Assembly (NCBI GenBank): GCA_963921425.1
Contig: OY992840.1
Coordinates: forward strand, 4,032,501-4,096,500
Direction of reading: 5' to 3'
Length of the DNA: 64,000 nucleotides
Source of the DNA: Dryas octopetala
Lineage: Eukaryota; Streptophyta; Magnoliopsida; Rosales; Rosaceae
In this document: positions 48,557 to 60,590 of the stretch, piece after piece
Numbering within the stretch: the first letter of the stretch is position 1
How the letters are laid out: the number at the start of each line of letters is the position of its first letter
Notes under the pieces: generated by a model
Seen by the model: the letters and a program-made list of their open reading frames with translations, nothing else
Databases searched by the model: none
Told to the model about the DNA's origin: nothing
Made by a program: the position numbers and the translations under genes

Positions 48557-49033
48557 TTCTCAACAGATGAGATATTTTGCTGGACATACCTAACTCATTA
48601 CATACAGAGTGCACAAGATGTTGAAATCTACATCTTAATTATGTGCAGCAAGATGAGTTAGGTATGTGCAGCAAAATATCTCATCGGTTGAGAAATGATG
48701 CTACAATCAAGAATACAAAATGAAAAAAGGTTGTACCTATGGTGGGATCAAAAGTTCATGGATGTGTTTAACTACAAGATTGATGGCAATTCTATGGGAT
48801 ATTAGGACTTTGTTTGGCATTTTGTTAGATACTGCCGAAATGTTGTGGAACACATGAGACGTAAGTTCATTAAATTTTACTACACTTTATTTTTACGATT
48901 ATGTTAGTGTTTCCTTTCCTTCAGTTGTGTACCTTTCGTTTGAAAAGATAAATAAATTATGTCTAAGTTTGCATCAATAAATTATGTCTAAGTTTTCGTC
49001 TAATTATGGACTATATATCGGTGTAACAAAGAG

Positions 49034-49279
49034 ATGAAGAAGATTACAAGACGATGGGTGAAGATTTCTAATTTTCATGCAATTGGCTCGGGTGGTGGTT
49101 TTGCTCACGCTGAATTGCAGAGCAGATTTCCAACATATAACAAAGACATTCCAGTACAAGAAGCAATTGAAGCTGTCAAGTTTGCACTACTACAAGCATC
49201 AATGCTTGATTCTAATACAGTAGGAGAGTTAAAAGGTAATCAATCTCTCCCTAAATTTTTGTACTTCATTGAGTTATAA
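49034..49279 (+). pseudogene. Ntn-hydrolase-like exon, copy 3
   Basis: Identical translation to copies 1 and 2, 1755 bp after copy 2. Confidence 0.45.
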
Positions 49280-49875
49280 TTCAATGTATTAATATTATCT
49301 CTTCTGGTTAACCGTGTTATATTTGACTTCAAATGGAATTGAGATTCGGTTCATTTACTCTCTTGTTCGATTGTATGTGGAATCTTATGATCGCTTCATC
49401 ACTACTCACAGGAATTCAATTTTTATCATTTATCAACCGGACAATGTTAATGAAAGCAACATTAGTCTCTTTTCATTAACATCGTCCGATTGATAAATGA
49501 AAAAAATTGAATTCATGTGAGTAGTGTTGAAGCGATCATAAGATTCCACATACAATCGAACAAGAAAGTAATTGGATCGAATCCTCAATTTCATTTGAAG
49601 TCAAATATAACATTGTCAACTGGAAGAGATAATATTAATTCATTGAATTATAACTCAATGGAGTACAAAAATTGAGGGAGAGATTGATTACCTTTTAAAT
49701 CTCCTATTTTATTAGAATCAAGCAATGATGCTTGTAGTAGTGATATATTCAAGCTCCAAGTTTGTGGTTATTATATATATGTATATATATGTTTGGTGTC
49801 TATTGATAATATCATAATAAGTCTGATATATGCATGTTCTCGCAATTATGATATATCAGACTTATTATGATACTA

Positions 49876-50311
49876 TCAATAGACACCAAACATATATATA
49901 CATATATATAATGACCACAAACATAGTCTAGATCCGATGAGATTCGCGTGCAATTTCGGGAGGAAATGAGGAAATATTACATCTAATGTTGCATCAATAT
50001 TATCATAATCCACTATGCCTGCAAACTGATCACAAAAGTTTAGACATAATTTATTTATCTTTTCAAACGAAAGGTACACAACTGAAGGAAAAGAAACACT
50101 AACATAATCGTAAAAATAAAGTGTGGTAAAATTTATTGAACTTACGCCTCATGTGTTCCACAACATTTCGGCAATATCTAAGAAAATGCCAAACAAAGTC
50201 CTGATATACCATAGAATTGCCATCAATTTTGTAGTTAAACACATCCATGAACTTTTGATCCCACCATAGGTACAGCCTTTGTTCATTTTGTATTCTTGAT
50301 TCTAGCATCAT
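49876..50311 (-). pseudogene. KEN-exon copy, minus strand (monomer 3)
   Basis: As in the other monomers, but with a few changes (WHFLRYCRNVVEHMRR, and DFVWHF as in the arm copies rather than DFFWHF). This makes it intermediate between the array copies and the right arm, useful for tracing the order of amplification. Confidence 0.7.
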
Positions 50312-50788
50312 TTCTCAACCGATGAGATATTTTGCTGGACATACCTAACTCATTACATACAGAGTGCACAAGATGTTGAAATCTACATCTTAATTATGTG
50401 CAGCAAGATGAGTTAGGTATGTGCAGCAAAATATCTCATCGGTTGAGAAATGATGCTACAATCAAGAATACAAAATGAAAAAAGGTTGTACCTATGGTGG
50501 GATCAAAAGTTCATGGATGTGTTTAACTACAAGATTGATGGCAATTCTATGGGATATTAGGACTTTGTTTGGCATTTTGTTAGATACTGCCGAAATGTTG
50601 TGGAACACATGAGACGTAAGTTCATTAAATTTTACTACACTTTATTTTTACGATTATGTTAGTGTTTCCTTTCCGTCAGTTGTGTACCTTTCGTTTGAAA
50701 AGATAAATAAATTATGTCTAAGTTTGCATCAATAAATTATGTCTAAGTTTTCGTCTAATTATGGACTATATATCGGTGTAACAAAGAG

Positions 50789-51034
50789 ATGAAGAAGATT
50801 ACAAGACGATGGGTGAAGATTTCTAATTTTCATGCAATTGGCTCGGGTGGTGGTTTTGCTCACGCTGAATTGCAGAGCAGATTTCCAACATATAACAAAG
50901 ACATTCCAGTACAAGAAGCAATTGAAGCTGTCAAGTTTGCACTACTACAAGCATCAATGCTTGATTCTAATACAGTAGGAGAGTTAAAAGGTAATCAATC
51001 TCTCCCTAAATTTTTGTACTTCATTGAGTTATAA
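50789..51034 (+). pseudogene. Ntn-hydrolase-like exon, copy 4
   Basis: Identical translation to the other three copies; the last one before the right arm. Confidence 0.45.
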
Positions 51035-51569
51035 TTCAATGTATTAATATTATCTCTTCTGGTTAACCGTGTTATATTTGACTTCAAATGGAATTGAGAT
51101 TCGGTTCATTTACTCTCTTGTTCGATTGTATGTGGAATCTTATGATCGCTTCATCACTACTCACAGGAATTCAATTTTTATCATTTATCAACCGGACAAT
51201 GTTAATGAAAGCAACATTAGTCTCTTTTCATTAACATCGTCCGATTGATAAATGAAAAAAATTGAATTCATGTGAGTAGTGTTGAAGCGATCATAAGATT
51301 CCACATACAATCGAACAAGAAAGTAATTGGATCGAATCCTCAATTTCATTTGAAGTCAAATATAACATTGTCAACTGGAAGAGATAATATTAATTCATTG
51401 AATTATAACTCAATGGAGTACAAAAATTGAGGGAGAGATTGATTACCTTTTAAATCTCCTATTTTATTAGAATCAAGCAATGATGCTTGTAGTAGTGATA
51501 TATTCAAGCTCCAAGTTTGTGGTTATTATATATATGTATATATATGTTTGGTGTCTATTGATAATATCA

Positions 51570-54500
51570 TAATAAGTCTGATATATGCATGTTCTCGCAA
51601 TTATGATATATCAGACTTATTATGATACTATCAATAGACACCAAACATATATATACATATATATAATGACCACAAACATAGTCTAGATCCGATGAGATTC
51701 GCGTGCAATTTCGGGAGGAAATGAGGAAATATTACATCTAATGTTGCATCAATATTATCATAATCCACTATGCCTGCAAACTGATCACAAAAGTTTAGAC
51801 ATAATTTATTTATCGTTTCAAACGAAAGGTACACAACTGAAGGAAAGGAAACACTAACATAATCGTAAAAATAAAGTGTGGTAAAATTTAATGAACTTAC
51901 GCCTCATGTGTTCCACAACATTTCGGCAATATCTAACAAAATGCCAAACAAAGTCCTGATAGACCATAGAGTTGTCATCAATTTTGTAGTTAAACACATC
52001 CATGAACTTTTGATTCCACCATAGGTACAGCCTTTGTTCATTTTGTATTCTTGATTCTAGCATCATTTCTCAACCGATGAGATATTTTGCTGGACATACC
52101 TAACTCATTACATACAGAGTGCACAAGATGTTGAAATCTACATCTCAAGTAAGGGGATAACAAGCTGGGATGAAATACTGAGAATCTCAATGACCTGTTA
52201 CAAGCAAAAATAATTTCAGCATATCAATTAATAGTTGAAGTGCATTAATATTTAGTGTCTAAAGCAACTTACTTCTTATCGTTGTAAAATGCGGTAAGAA
52301 GGTGAGAGAAGTATTCGGGAGCATCACCATTAGTCGGAATAAGAACTAAATTTTGCATCATCAAGGAAAACTGTCTAGCATCACAACTTTTCGTTGTCAT
52401 TCCCGAGTCTTGAAATAGGCCAAGTTTCGCCGTCCCATCAACCATGAATACAGAATCTGTACAAATGGTACCATGTGTCGCACCCAAATCAAAATTAATA
52501 CATATTAGCCCTGATAGTACGCCAATAACTATCCTTTTAAAACCCTCGGTTAAGTAACCATTATCATCTCTAACTTTATTTTCCTTTAACCATTGAGTAA
52601 GAGTTTGGCAACACTCTGATATTAACACTATTTCATCTCCATCAGAGCTTGTCCAAATCCCTTTCATTCTAAGAAAGTTTGAATGACTATGCCTCATTGC
52701 AAAATTGAACCAAGTTTTGGCATCATCAAACCACACAGATTCCCTCTTAAAATGATGATATATAACAGGGATTCCAGACTCTGAATATCCTTTGTACATA
52801 TTGGTGTCCGGTATCACTTCTACTTTAGAAAATTTCATCCAATACTCCACTGAACCAACAACAGCCATCTGCAAAACAATACCCAAGAGCTGAACACAAA
52901 TGAACACTAGAACATAAGTTATTCTCTAAAACCAAAACAATAGGTACACATCATAAACAAAAAGCAAGAAAAGAAAAAACCTGACATCCCAATTTTGAAA
53001 TACAACTCTGACAGCTTTACAAGGGAGTTAGTTTGCGGCGTTTTATCTTTTATTGGAGTTATCTGCAAGCTTGAACATGGACCCTCTGCTTTTTCTCTAT
53101 CATTTAAATCCTTCTTTGGATTGTAACTTGTACATATGTAAAACAATTTTTGTTTAAAGACATGATGCTGACTTGAATTATCAACAATGGGGGAGGGTTG
53201 AAATTCATAAATACACTTTGAGTACAAGACTTATCTCCCTCTTAGAAGATAATTTTCTACGAAAACAAATAATACATAGCTAGAAAAATTAACAGCATGA
53301 ATCAAAACTTACAGAGAAAGAGCTAGAGTCAACACTTTTACCTGAAATGAAATCAAATAGATCCAACAACAAGGGCAATCTATGTGATATCAATAAAAAC
53401 CAGAATTCCTGCGAAAGCAACATTCAAGAAAACCAAAAAGAAAAAAAGGGAAGAAGTCATGTTTGGTTTCTGAGAAATCAAAGGAAAATAACAGCTCTAT
53501 CATTTCACAAAAACTACACCATAAACTAAACCATCACACATAGAAAACACTACCCCAAATAACTTTTTTTTTTTTAAAAAAAAAAAAAAAAGAGGAAGAG
53601 GAAGAGAGAAGATGTGAACTAGAATAAACAGCAGAAACTCAAAAGTCACAAGAAATATACACAAATCTTCTACCAAAGCCAAAAAAACGCCAAAGTTATT
53701 ACACATATTAGCTAGAAAATGGAGAATACTTTAAATTAACTGATGTACGTTGAGTAATGGAAAAATTGTTGGTCTATTCCAAAAGCAAAAAATTTGGGTC
53801 AGAACACCCTAGATATGTTCTGACACATAACTTGATTTTGAACCATACCTTAAGATAGTAGGGCCAGAAACTTGGGTAAAACATTTGCATACTTCATACC
53901 TTAATGCAAATTAAAATATCCTTACATAAACTTTAGCAAAAAATAAAACAAATCTCATGCAAATTAAATTTTTTTCATGTGACCTAATCCTACTGAAGAA
54001 ACATCCTTACAGACCTAATTGGCCTCCCCAAAATGAAGTGAAACTACATCAAAGGTCATACCTAATTGTACCATATACTTTGATGACATTTTTCATAAAG
54101 TTGTATTACCCTAGTGCATGCTTTATAAATTTGTTAAAATTATTCAAACTCGAAGTTTGTGCGAAAAGATCTCTTGCTGCTGGCAATTGCCTCCCCAAAC
54201 CAAAGTGGCCTTATATACATGCCCATAAACAACAATTTGAAACCAATTTACATCAAAAGGAACTAATCCTAGAGAGAGAGAGAGTTGTTATATTATTCAA
54301 ACCTGAAGTTCCGTGTGAAAAGCTCTCTTGCTGCTGCCAATTGCCTCCCCAAAACAAAGCGACCCTAAATCCATGCCCATAAACAACAATTTCAAAAACA
54401 AGTTATGTCAAAAGAAATGAATCCCAAAGAGAGAGAGAGTAATTTTTGTGGCTTAGTTGAGGGACCATAGTTGCAATAACTAAACTCATTGAAGTTATAA

Positions 54501-55581
54501 CATCCAGGCTCCAAATAACTAAACCCACAAAACTTCTAACATTCAAGCACCATATAACTAAAAAAAAAAAAAAAAAAAGGTATCTCACAGAATTTCTAAC
54601 ATTCAGGCACCATGTAACTAAACTCTAGACTAAGCAAAACATAGAAGGACAAAGCTTTCAATCACCAATGATACAGACAGGGGATACATACCTTGTTGTC
54701 TTCTAACCTCAAATATCCAACCAGTGCACCGTATTCCAATTTTTATACAGCATAAACTAAGTTGATTGTGACTTGTGAAAAAAAGAAATATTTGTACGTT
54801 AAACACAGAAAATAAGAGGCTATGAGTCTAGAACATAAAATGTAAAGCAAAACAATGCAAGCATGAAATAAATTTAACAGTTAGGGCGGGGAAGGGGGGG
54901 GGGAGAGAGAAAGAGACTTCAGACAACTATAAGTAATACCTCAATCCTTTTTTGACCTTATTCTGGCCTCCTACAATTCTTGCTACATTAACACAGAGAG
55001 TATTTGTCAAGAAATCAACAATAGAAAAGGGACCTTTATTAGAAACAATTGAAAATTTATAAAATTTTCTCCTGCCAGAACTAGTAGATTCATCACTTGT
55101 AGTATATAAATAAAATTTCTAACTGTAAGATTTTGTTTTTCGAAGACACAAAAGAACCAAACTAGTATATTCCTAACTATGCACAAAGCTGGCAGCAAAA
55201 TTTAACCATATGGTAAGCAAATAGGAAGTAAACCTTTGCAGGTGAATGACCCAAATGAATCCAAAAGAATGACCAATTTGAATGACCCAGTCGTATGGAA
55301 AGTAAAAGCTTAAATTACCATATGCAGAGAAATTTATGTATATAGTGCTAATGATTAGAATTAGATCAAGAAAGAAACATGCAGTTTTTTTTTAGACTTA
55401 AAATAGGAAAATTAAGGAGGGGGTGAGTGTGAAGTACTCATAAGATCCTCAAATTGCCACAAAGAACAAGTTGAATGACCTCTTCTGGTACTAAGTTTGT
55501 TAACAAGTTCAATTTCCTACAAAATTAATGAAGAATGGATGAGGATGAGTACTGAGTAGTAACTAGCTAACAAATACATTT
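51570..55581 (-). repeat. Right arm (about 4 kb) of the large inverted repeat
   Basis: This is the mirror of 40564-44540. It contains the better-preserved copy of the pseudokinase gene. Beyond 55581 the similarity stops abruptly and a GA-rich tract begins. Confidence 0.9.
51631..53229 (-). pseudogene. IRE1/RNase L-like pseudokinase-KEN gene, right copy (better preserved)
   Basis: Exons: about 53229-52984, 52868-52273, 52194-51901, 51773-51631. The kinase exon lacks the 4-base insertion of the left copy and stays open through NLVLIPTNGDAPEYFSHLL to its GT donor. Start and splice positions match the left arm. The same catalytic losses apply: THG for HRD, no DFG, no visible nucleotide-binding loop. 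In exon 3 the kinase-end frame reaches a TGA after ARIQNTK-like residues, while the KEN helices (QKFMDVFNYKIDD, WHFVRYCRNVVEHMRR) are one frame over. A frameshift therefore separates the two halves unless splicing differs. The upstream exon also joins out of phase, so I do not expect a full protein. Confidence 0.6.
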
Positions 55582-55620
55582 TGGGTGGAGAGAGGTGAGT
55601 AGGGGGAGAGAGAGAGAATG

Positions 55621-55664
<44 letters not shown>

Positions 55665-56547
55665 GTAAAAAAAAAATAATTAAATATACAATATGTTAAC
55701 TCAAGGTTAATTATTTAAACAGATGTCATGATTTGAGAATGGAGATGGGCATACACCCTAGTTAAAGGAGGTGAGCAAAACTGCAACTTTGTAAACCACT
55801 ATATATGCTTATTCCAACAATGAGTACAAAGACACTTATCTTTTTTTATTTTTTTTTTGGCCGGTGTACAAGGCGCTTATCTTAATTTGCTTGATTTTAG
55901 GTGAGATTAACATGGGCTGGGCCAGCCTAAGCTCGACCCGTTTAAAATTGACCCGATTTGATCTAGCATGATTTTAGGTGAGATTAAATATTCGACTTGA
56001 TCCTAATTTAGGTCGCACTGACAAAGCTTGCGACAAGCTAACTTATCTTCGATTGAAAATAATTGTATTAAGGATAGGGTTTGAAACTTAATTCTCTTAG
56101 CAAGGTTCACACCACTTATTGCTGATTATAAAGGTAAAAATCAACATTAATATGTATAGGAGTAACAAGTTCCTCTATAAATCAACATTAATATGTATAA
56201 ATACGCAAACGAACAACAAGTTCCTCTATAAATACCTAAACTTAGACAAACTTCCCGTGCAGAGTGAATCGATGCACGAGCAGACATGAATGCTCACCAC
56301 TTCTCGTGCAGTGCGAATCTATACACGAGCAGGCAGAAATGTTCGCCACTTCACGTGCAGAGCGAATCTATACACAAGCAGGCAGGTATCCTCGCACAAC
56401 TTCAATCACAACATTCTCGAAACTAACTCATAACTATCATTGTTTAATAATATAATGCCCCTTGTATTTCTTTTCAGATTCATCTCTACATATGACATGT
56501 CATCAACACTTGCTGTGAGAAAATTTATTCTTAAAACATGAAATTTT
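55582..56547. other. Intergenic; GA tract and minisatellite
   Basis: A GA repeat fills 55625-55660. 55910-56000 has a GC-richer patch (GGGCTGGGCCAGCC). A 49-bp minisatellite lies at 56250-56400. No gene is supported. Confidence 0.6.
56250..56400 (+). repeat. Minisatellite, three copies of about 49 bp
   Basis: The unit CGTGCAGAGCGAATCTATAC followed by ACGAGCAGGCAGAAATG begins near 56256, 56305 and 56354. Copies differ at a few positions. The 63-residue frame across it is a repeat artefact. Confidence 0.85.
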
Positions 56548-57170
56548 TGTAACGACCCGACCCAAATTTCTTTAGGAATTTAAAATTTTTATTAAACTTT
56601 GTTTATTTTAAGAGACTTTATAAGAAAACAAAAATTGAAAGACCTTCAAAATTTTTTTCTAAATTACTTTAAAATATTTTAAGAATTTATTCGGTATTTT
56701 CACTGAAATTGATTAACGCTATTAAAAACTTATCAACTAAAAGTGTTACATTTTTTTAAAATTGTGAGACCCCGTATTTTCCAGATAATTATTTTAAATA
56801 TTTTGAATATTTATTTTAAGGATTTTGAGAATTTATTTGGAATTTAAAAAGGTTTTGGGTTAATTTTTAAATTTTGTGTTAAATTGGGCGTGACAAAAAG
56901 TTGACTTTTAAATGTAGTGGACTTTTGATTTTGACTTTTGGCACGTTGGATAGGTTTCGAGTCCATGAGTTCGTAGACACGAAGCACACATCAATCGGAG
57001 CTACAGTTTAAAAGTTATGGATGTGTGAAGTCGAGGACATTTTAGACTTTTGAAATTGGGGATTTTAAATTCAGAAATCTCTTTCCCTTTCTAGAACCTT
57101 CTACCTCTCTCTCTCTCTCTTAAATTTTTTTCATTTCTTTTTCTCTCCTATCACACCCACGAGCTGACCA

Positions 57171-57192
57171 CCCCCCCCCCCCCCCCCCCCCC
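57171..57192 (+). repeat. Run of 22 C
   Basis: An uninterrupted C tract lies within a CT-rich part of the minus-strand LTR copy. It could form i-motif or G-tract structures, but may simply be replication slippage. Confidence 0.9.
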
Positions 57193-60142
57193 GATTTTCT
57201 CTCTTTTTCTCTGGCCCATGGTCTTCTCCAGCGAGTGTCTCGCCATCCGGCGACCAAAGGCGGCGAGACCACCACCCAGTGACTCGCCATCCTTCCCTCT
57301 CTCTCTCTCCCCAAGACTCTTTCTCTCTCCAAGTCACTCTTCTGCAACACACCCTTGCGCACGCACATCAGCCGCCCAGACCGCACCACCGATCACCACC
57401 ACTGGCCTTCGCCGACCACCACAACCCACCGGCGTGACCCCCTCGTGCCGACCATCCTTTCCGCAGCTCCCCTCTCGCCGACATAAACCACCACGGACGT
57501 CCCCTGGTAGCCCAGCCCCACGTGCACAGTAACGACGCCAGAGACACCCCTCTGTCTCGTTAGACTCCGGCCAAGCTCCGACGCCATCCACTTCGAAAAT
57601 AGGTGGGTTTTCTTCCCTTCTCAGTGGACTTTCATTCTCTCATGATTTGGTTGTCTGATTTTGAGAAATTTCTAAAGATTAAATATGGGGTTTTAGGGCC
57701 ATTTCAGGATTTACCTTGGGTTTTCAATTAGGGGCAAATTATTGTTGTTGTTTTGGGACAATTTCACTTCTAGAAATCTCAATTTAAGTTTAGAACTGAG
57801 AAATTGAATGGGCTTTGCTGAGGTCATCTTTATTTGGCTATTTTGGTCTTGAAAATGGCCACCTTGGGCAGCACCAAGTAGGTTGCCATTTTGACTAGGT
57901 CCGAAGTTGTTGGAGAAGCCGAGAAGTGTTGGACAGAAATTTGTGACTTTGCCAATACTAAACTCATCTTAGGACAAATTTTTCGATCGAGGTAAGATCT
58001 TGCGCTGTTTTCCTTAAGATTAAAATGTGTTTTGGTTTTGTGGTTGTGGTTGGTTTGGGCCAAGGAGTTTTCGAGGAAGAAGGAAGTTTTTATAGGGTAA
58101 ATTTGAGTAAGTAATCTTGGGGTTGAACTAGACGACGGGCGTGACAATTAGACTTGTTTTACACGCACACACTTTAAATTTTAGTGAGTTGAGACTAATT
58201 GTTTTTATTATTTATTTCTAGGCGAGACGACGGTTGCTGGGGACGATCCAGTGGAGGATCGAAGCTAGACTTCTCATTGTGAGTGGACTAACTTTTAATT
58301 TTTCTGAAACATTTTATATGTTGATGATTAAATTCTATTACTTGGCTATATTGAGTTTGAATTTAAGCTAAAAGATTTTTGAGTTAAAATTTGGCTTTTA
58401 AATTCTTCTTTCCAAAGTTTAAATTGAGATTTATGGTTTTTGTTTTCAAAGTTTCAAGGATTTATGAAATTAGATATTGTGAGTTGAACAAATGCATATT
58501 TGATGAGTTCGGACTTGTTACGGGGAGCTTTGGAAAGAAAATGAAAGGACTTGAGATTGGTTTTTATGAGTTTATGAGTTGTTATTGATTTTCAAACCAC
58601 CCACTTCAGTGCCCTTCCAGGTTATCAGATTAGATAGGTCTTTGGGACCCATTGCGGCACACACATAGGTTTTGGGCCGTGTGTCGTGATGCTTGACCCT
58701 TTAGGGGTGGCTCTGCGTGCACGTACGACATAATTTTAGGCTCTGCATGCGTATGATAGATTCTCGGCTCTGCGCATGTATGACAGATTCTTCGGGTAAC
58801 TGACTTGGGGTGTTGTATTATATATGTATTATAAGGTTTTATTGCGATCGTTTATTTAAAATTCATAAACTAGTCAGAATTTTAAATGTTTGAATTTTAT
58901 TTGATAAATGGTTTATGTCTGTTTGGTTTATTAAATTATGAAAACAACTTTGAACGTGTTTCTGAAAATGTTTTAAAACTGGGGGATTTCAAATAGCGAC
59001 GTGAGGTCTTAGAGTTAAACGTGTTTATAAAGGGTTTCTCTGAACAGATATTTAATCTTTGATTTCATTTCCATTTAACTGTCCACTCACTGAGTCTATC
59101 TCACAGTTTTTCTTGTTTGTCTTAAATTGTTTTGCCCCCCCAAGGTAGTAGTTCGGTGGAGGTCGAGTCAATCACGTCAAGGCATCGCATCCATTTTCTG
59201 TTCCCGGATCTTGTAGGCTTCGCTTCCATTTTGGAAGATTCTTTTCTTTAATTGTAAAAGAAGAATTTGCTGTAATAGGGGTAGTGGCTCTAATAACCAT
59301 ATTTAAAGTATAAGGTCATTTTGTATTTTTGGGTCTGAGACCCTTTTTGGTTGTGGTAGAGGTGGTTGCTGATTTAGATGTGCTTTTAACAGGTTTTGAA
59401 ATTTTTGGGTTAGTCCATTTTCAGGGGAGGTTTTGCCGAATTTTCGGTAGGATTTTCCTTGATTTTGGATCCCACAGGACTTTTCCGGATTTCAGGGTGG
59501 AATTCGGGGGTGGTTCTATCAATTTTAAACCCAAAACAAATCTTAATTTAATAAAACTCAAGGTAGGCATTCATTAAACAAATGTAAATGTACAGTTTGA
59601 GAATCATAAATCATTTATAGACGGGTCAATTCTCAAGAATCTTTCAACTTGATCCATACTTAAATAAGTCAAGAGAGAATTAATTTATAAAGTATGCAAA
59701 ACATTTCAAAAGTAAGAGTCCACTTACGATGCAAAAATCTAAATAAACGCAAGATAACAAATAGAATAATAAATCATGAAATTCATAAATCATTTATAAA
59801 ACAAGGGGTCCACTCACAGTGTGAAATCAACATCGATCCTCCGTCGGATTGTCTTGAACCTCGTTGATACTGCCTAGAGGAGTAAAACCCCTCAAGAATC
59901 ATGGTCGGCGGTGGCTGCTGGCTTCTCCGGCGGACTCCTGGGCACAGGGGCGGCAGCTGGCGAGGGGAAGCACGGGGCAGGACTGGCTGGCAGCTGGGCT
60001 TCTTGCAGGTGGCCTCGGCACCACCTGCACACAGGGGCTGGGCGTGGTGTCGCTGCCTCTTGGCCGGTTGGCGAGGGAGGGAGGCCGAAGAGAGGGAGCT
60101 TGGGGGAGGGCAGGGGAGAGAGGGAATGTCGCGGGGGAGAAA

Positions 60143-60148
<6 letters not shown>

Positions 60149-60199
<51 letters not shown>
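60149..60199 (+). repeat. GA microsatellite in the plus-orientation LTR copy
   Basis: GA repeats of about 25 units. The mirrored copy has CT tracts in the corresponding place (57105-57120). Confidence 0.9.
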
Positions 60200-60200
<1 letters not shown>

Positions 60201-60590
60201 AATGAGGGGAAAGAGAGAAATCTGATTTTGTTTTTTTTTTTTAAAAAAAAAACCAAATTTGTTAATTTACAAAATTACCTTTCCCTTCAAAAGCCCATAT
60301 CTCTCAAACCGTAACTCGGATCGATGCGTTCTACGTGTCTATGAAATCGTGGACTCGAAACCTACCTACCGGTCCAAAGTCAAAATTAAAAACCCAATAG
60401 AATGAAAAGTCAACTTTTGGGTCAAAGAAATTTTAAAAGAAAGTTAAAATTAAATCACAACCTCTTTATTTTCCAAAATGATCAAATTAAATTCTCAAAA
60501 TCTCACAATTCAATCTCCCACTACCCCTCTAAATGGCCATTACGAATAAAAATTTAAATTTTTCATGAAATTTGGGTCTGGTTGTTACAT

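Larger units (their letters stand above)
44446..51496. repeat. Tandem array of about 1755-bp monomers, each containing inverted halves
   Basis: Three full monomers start at GATATATTCAAGCTCC: 46225, 47987 and 49742 (lengths 1762, 1755, 1755). They are preceded by a diverged one (44446-46224) and followed by a half monomer from 51497 that merges into the right arm. The only length difference is a 7-base duplication near 46973. In each: a hairpin (ATATATGTTTGGTGTCTATT mirrored), two minus-strand KEN exons, a plus-strand KEN exon, a plus-strand Ntn-like exon, and a second hairpin centred about 430 bp after that exon's start. The monomers are almost identical to one another, pointing to recent amplification or gene conversion. 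Confidence 0.95.
56548..60590. mobile_element. Complex of inverted LTR copies related to the solo LTR at 33213-36019
   Basis: The outer ends are TGTAACGACCCGACCC at 56548 and, mirrored, GGGTCTGGTTGTTACA ending at 60590. At 56763 a second end, TGTGAGACCCCGTATTTTC, is the reverse complement of the end of the solo LTR, so a minus-strand copy runs from there to about 59520. From about 59640 to 60590 a partial copy lies in the plus orientation. The two face each other: GTTTCGAGTCCA near 56955 is mirrored by TGGACTCGAAAC near 60350. No coding frame for retrotransposon proteins is present. The best reading is nested or recombined solo LTRs; a single long inverted-repeat element is the alternative. 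Confidence 0.55.

Noticed and set aside
57120-57591. Long overlapping frames with GC-rich coding look
   Set aside because: They lie inside an LTR copy with a C run and CT tracts; no family motif, and frames overlap on both strands.
59783-60314. Four overlapping frames with Arg-Glu repeats
   Set aside because: GA microsatellite and LTR sequence read in several frames.
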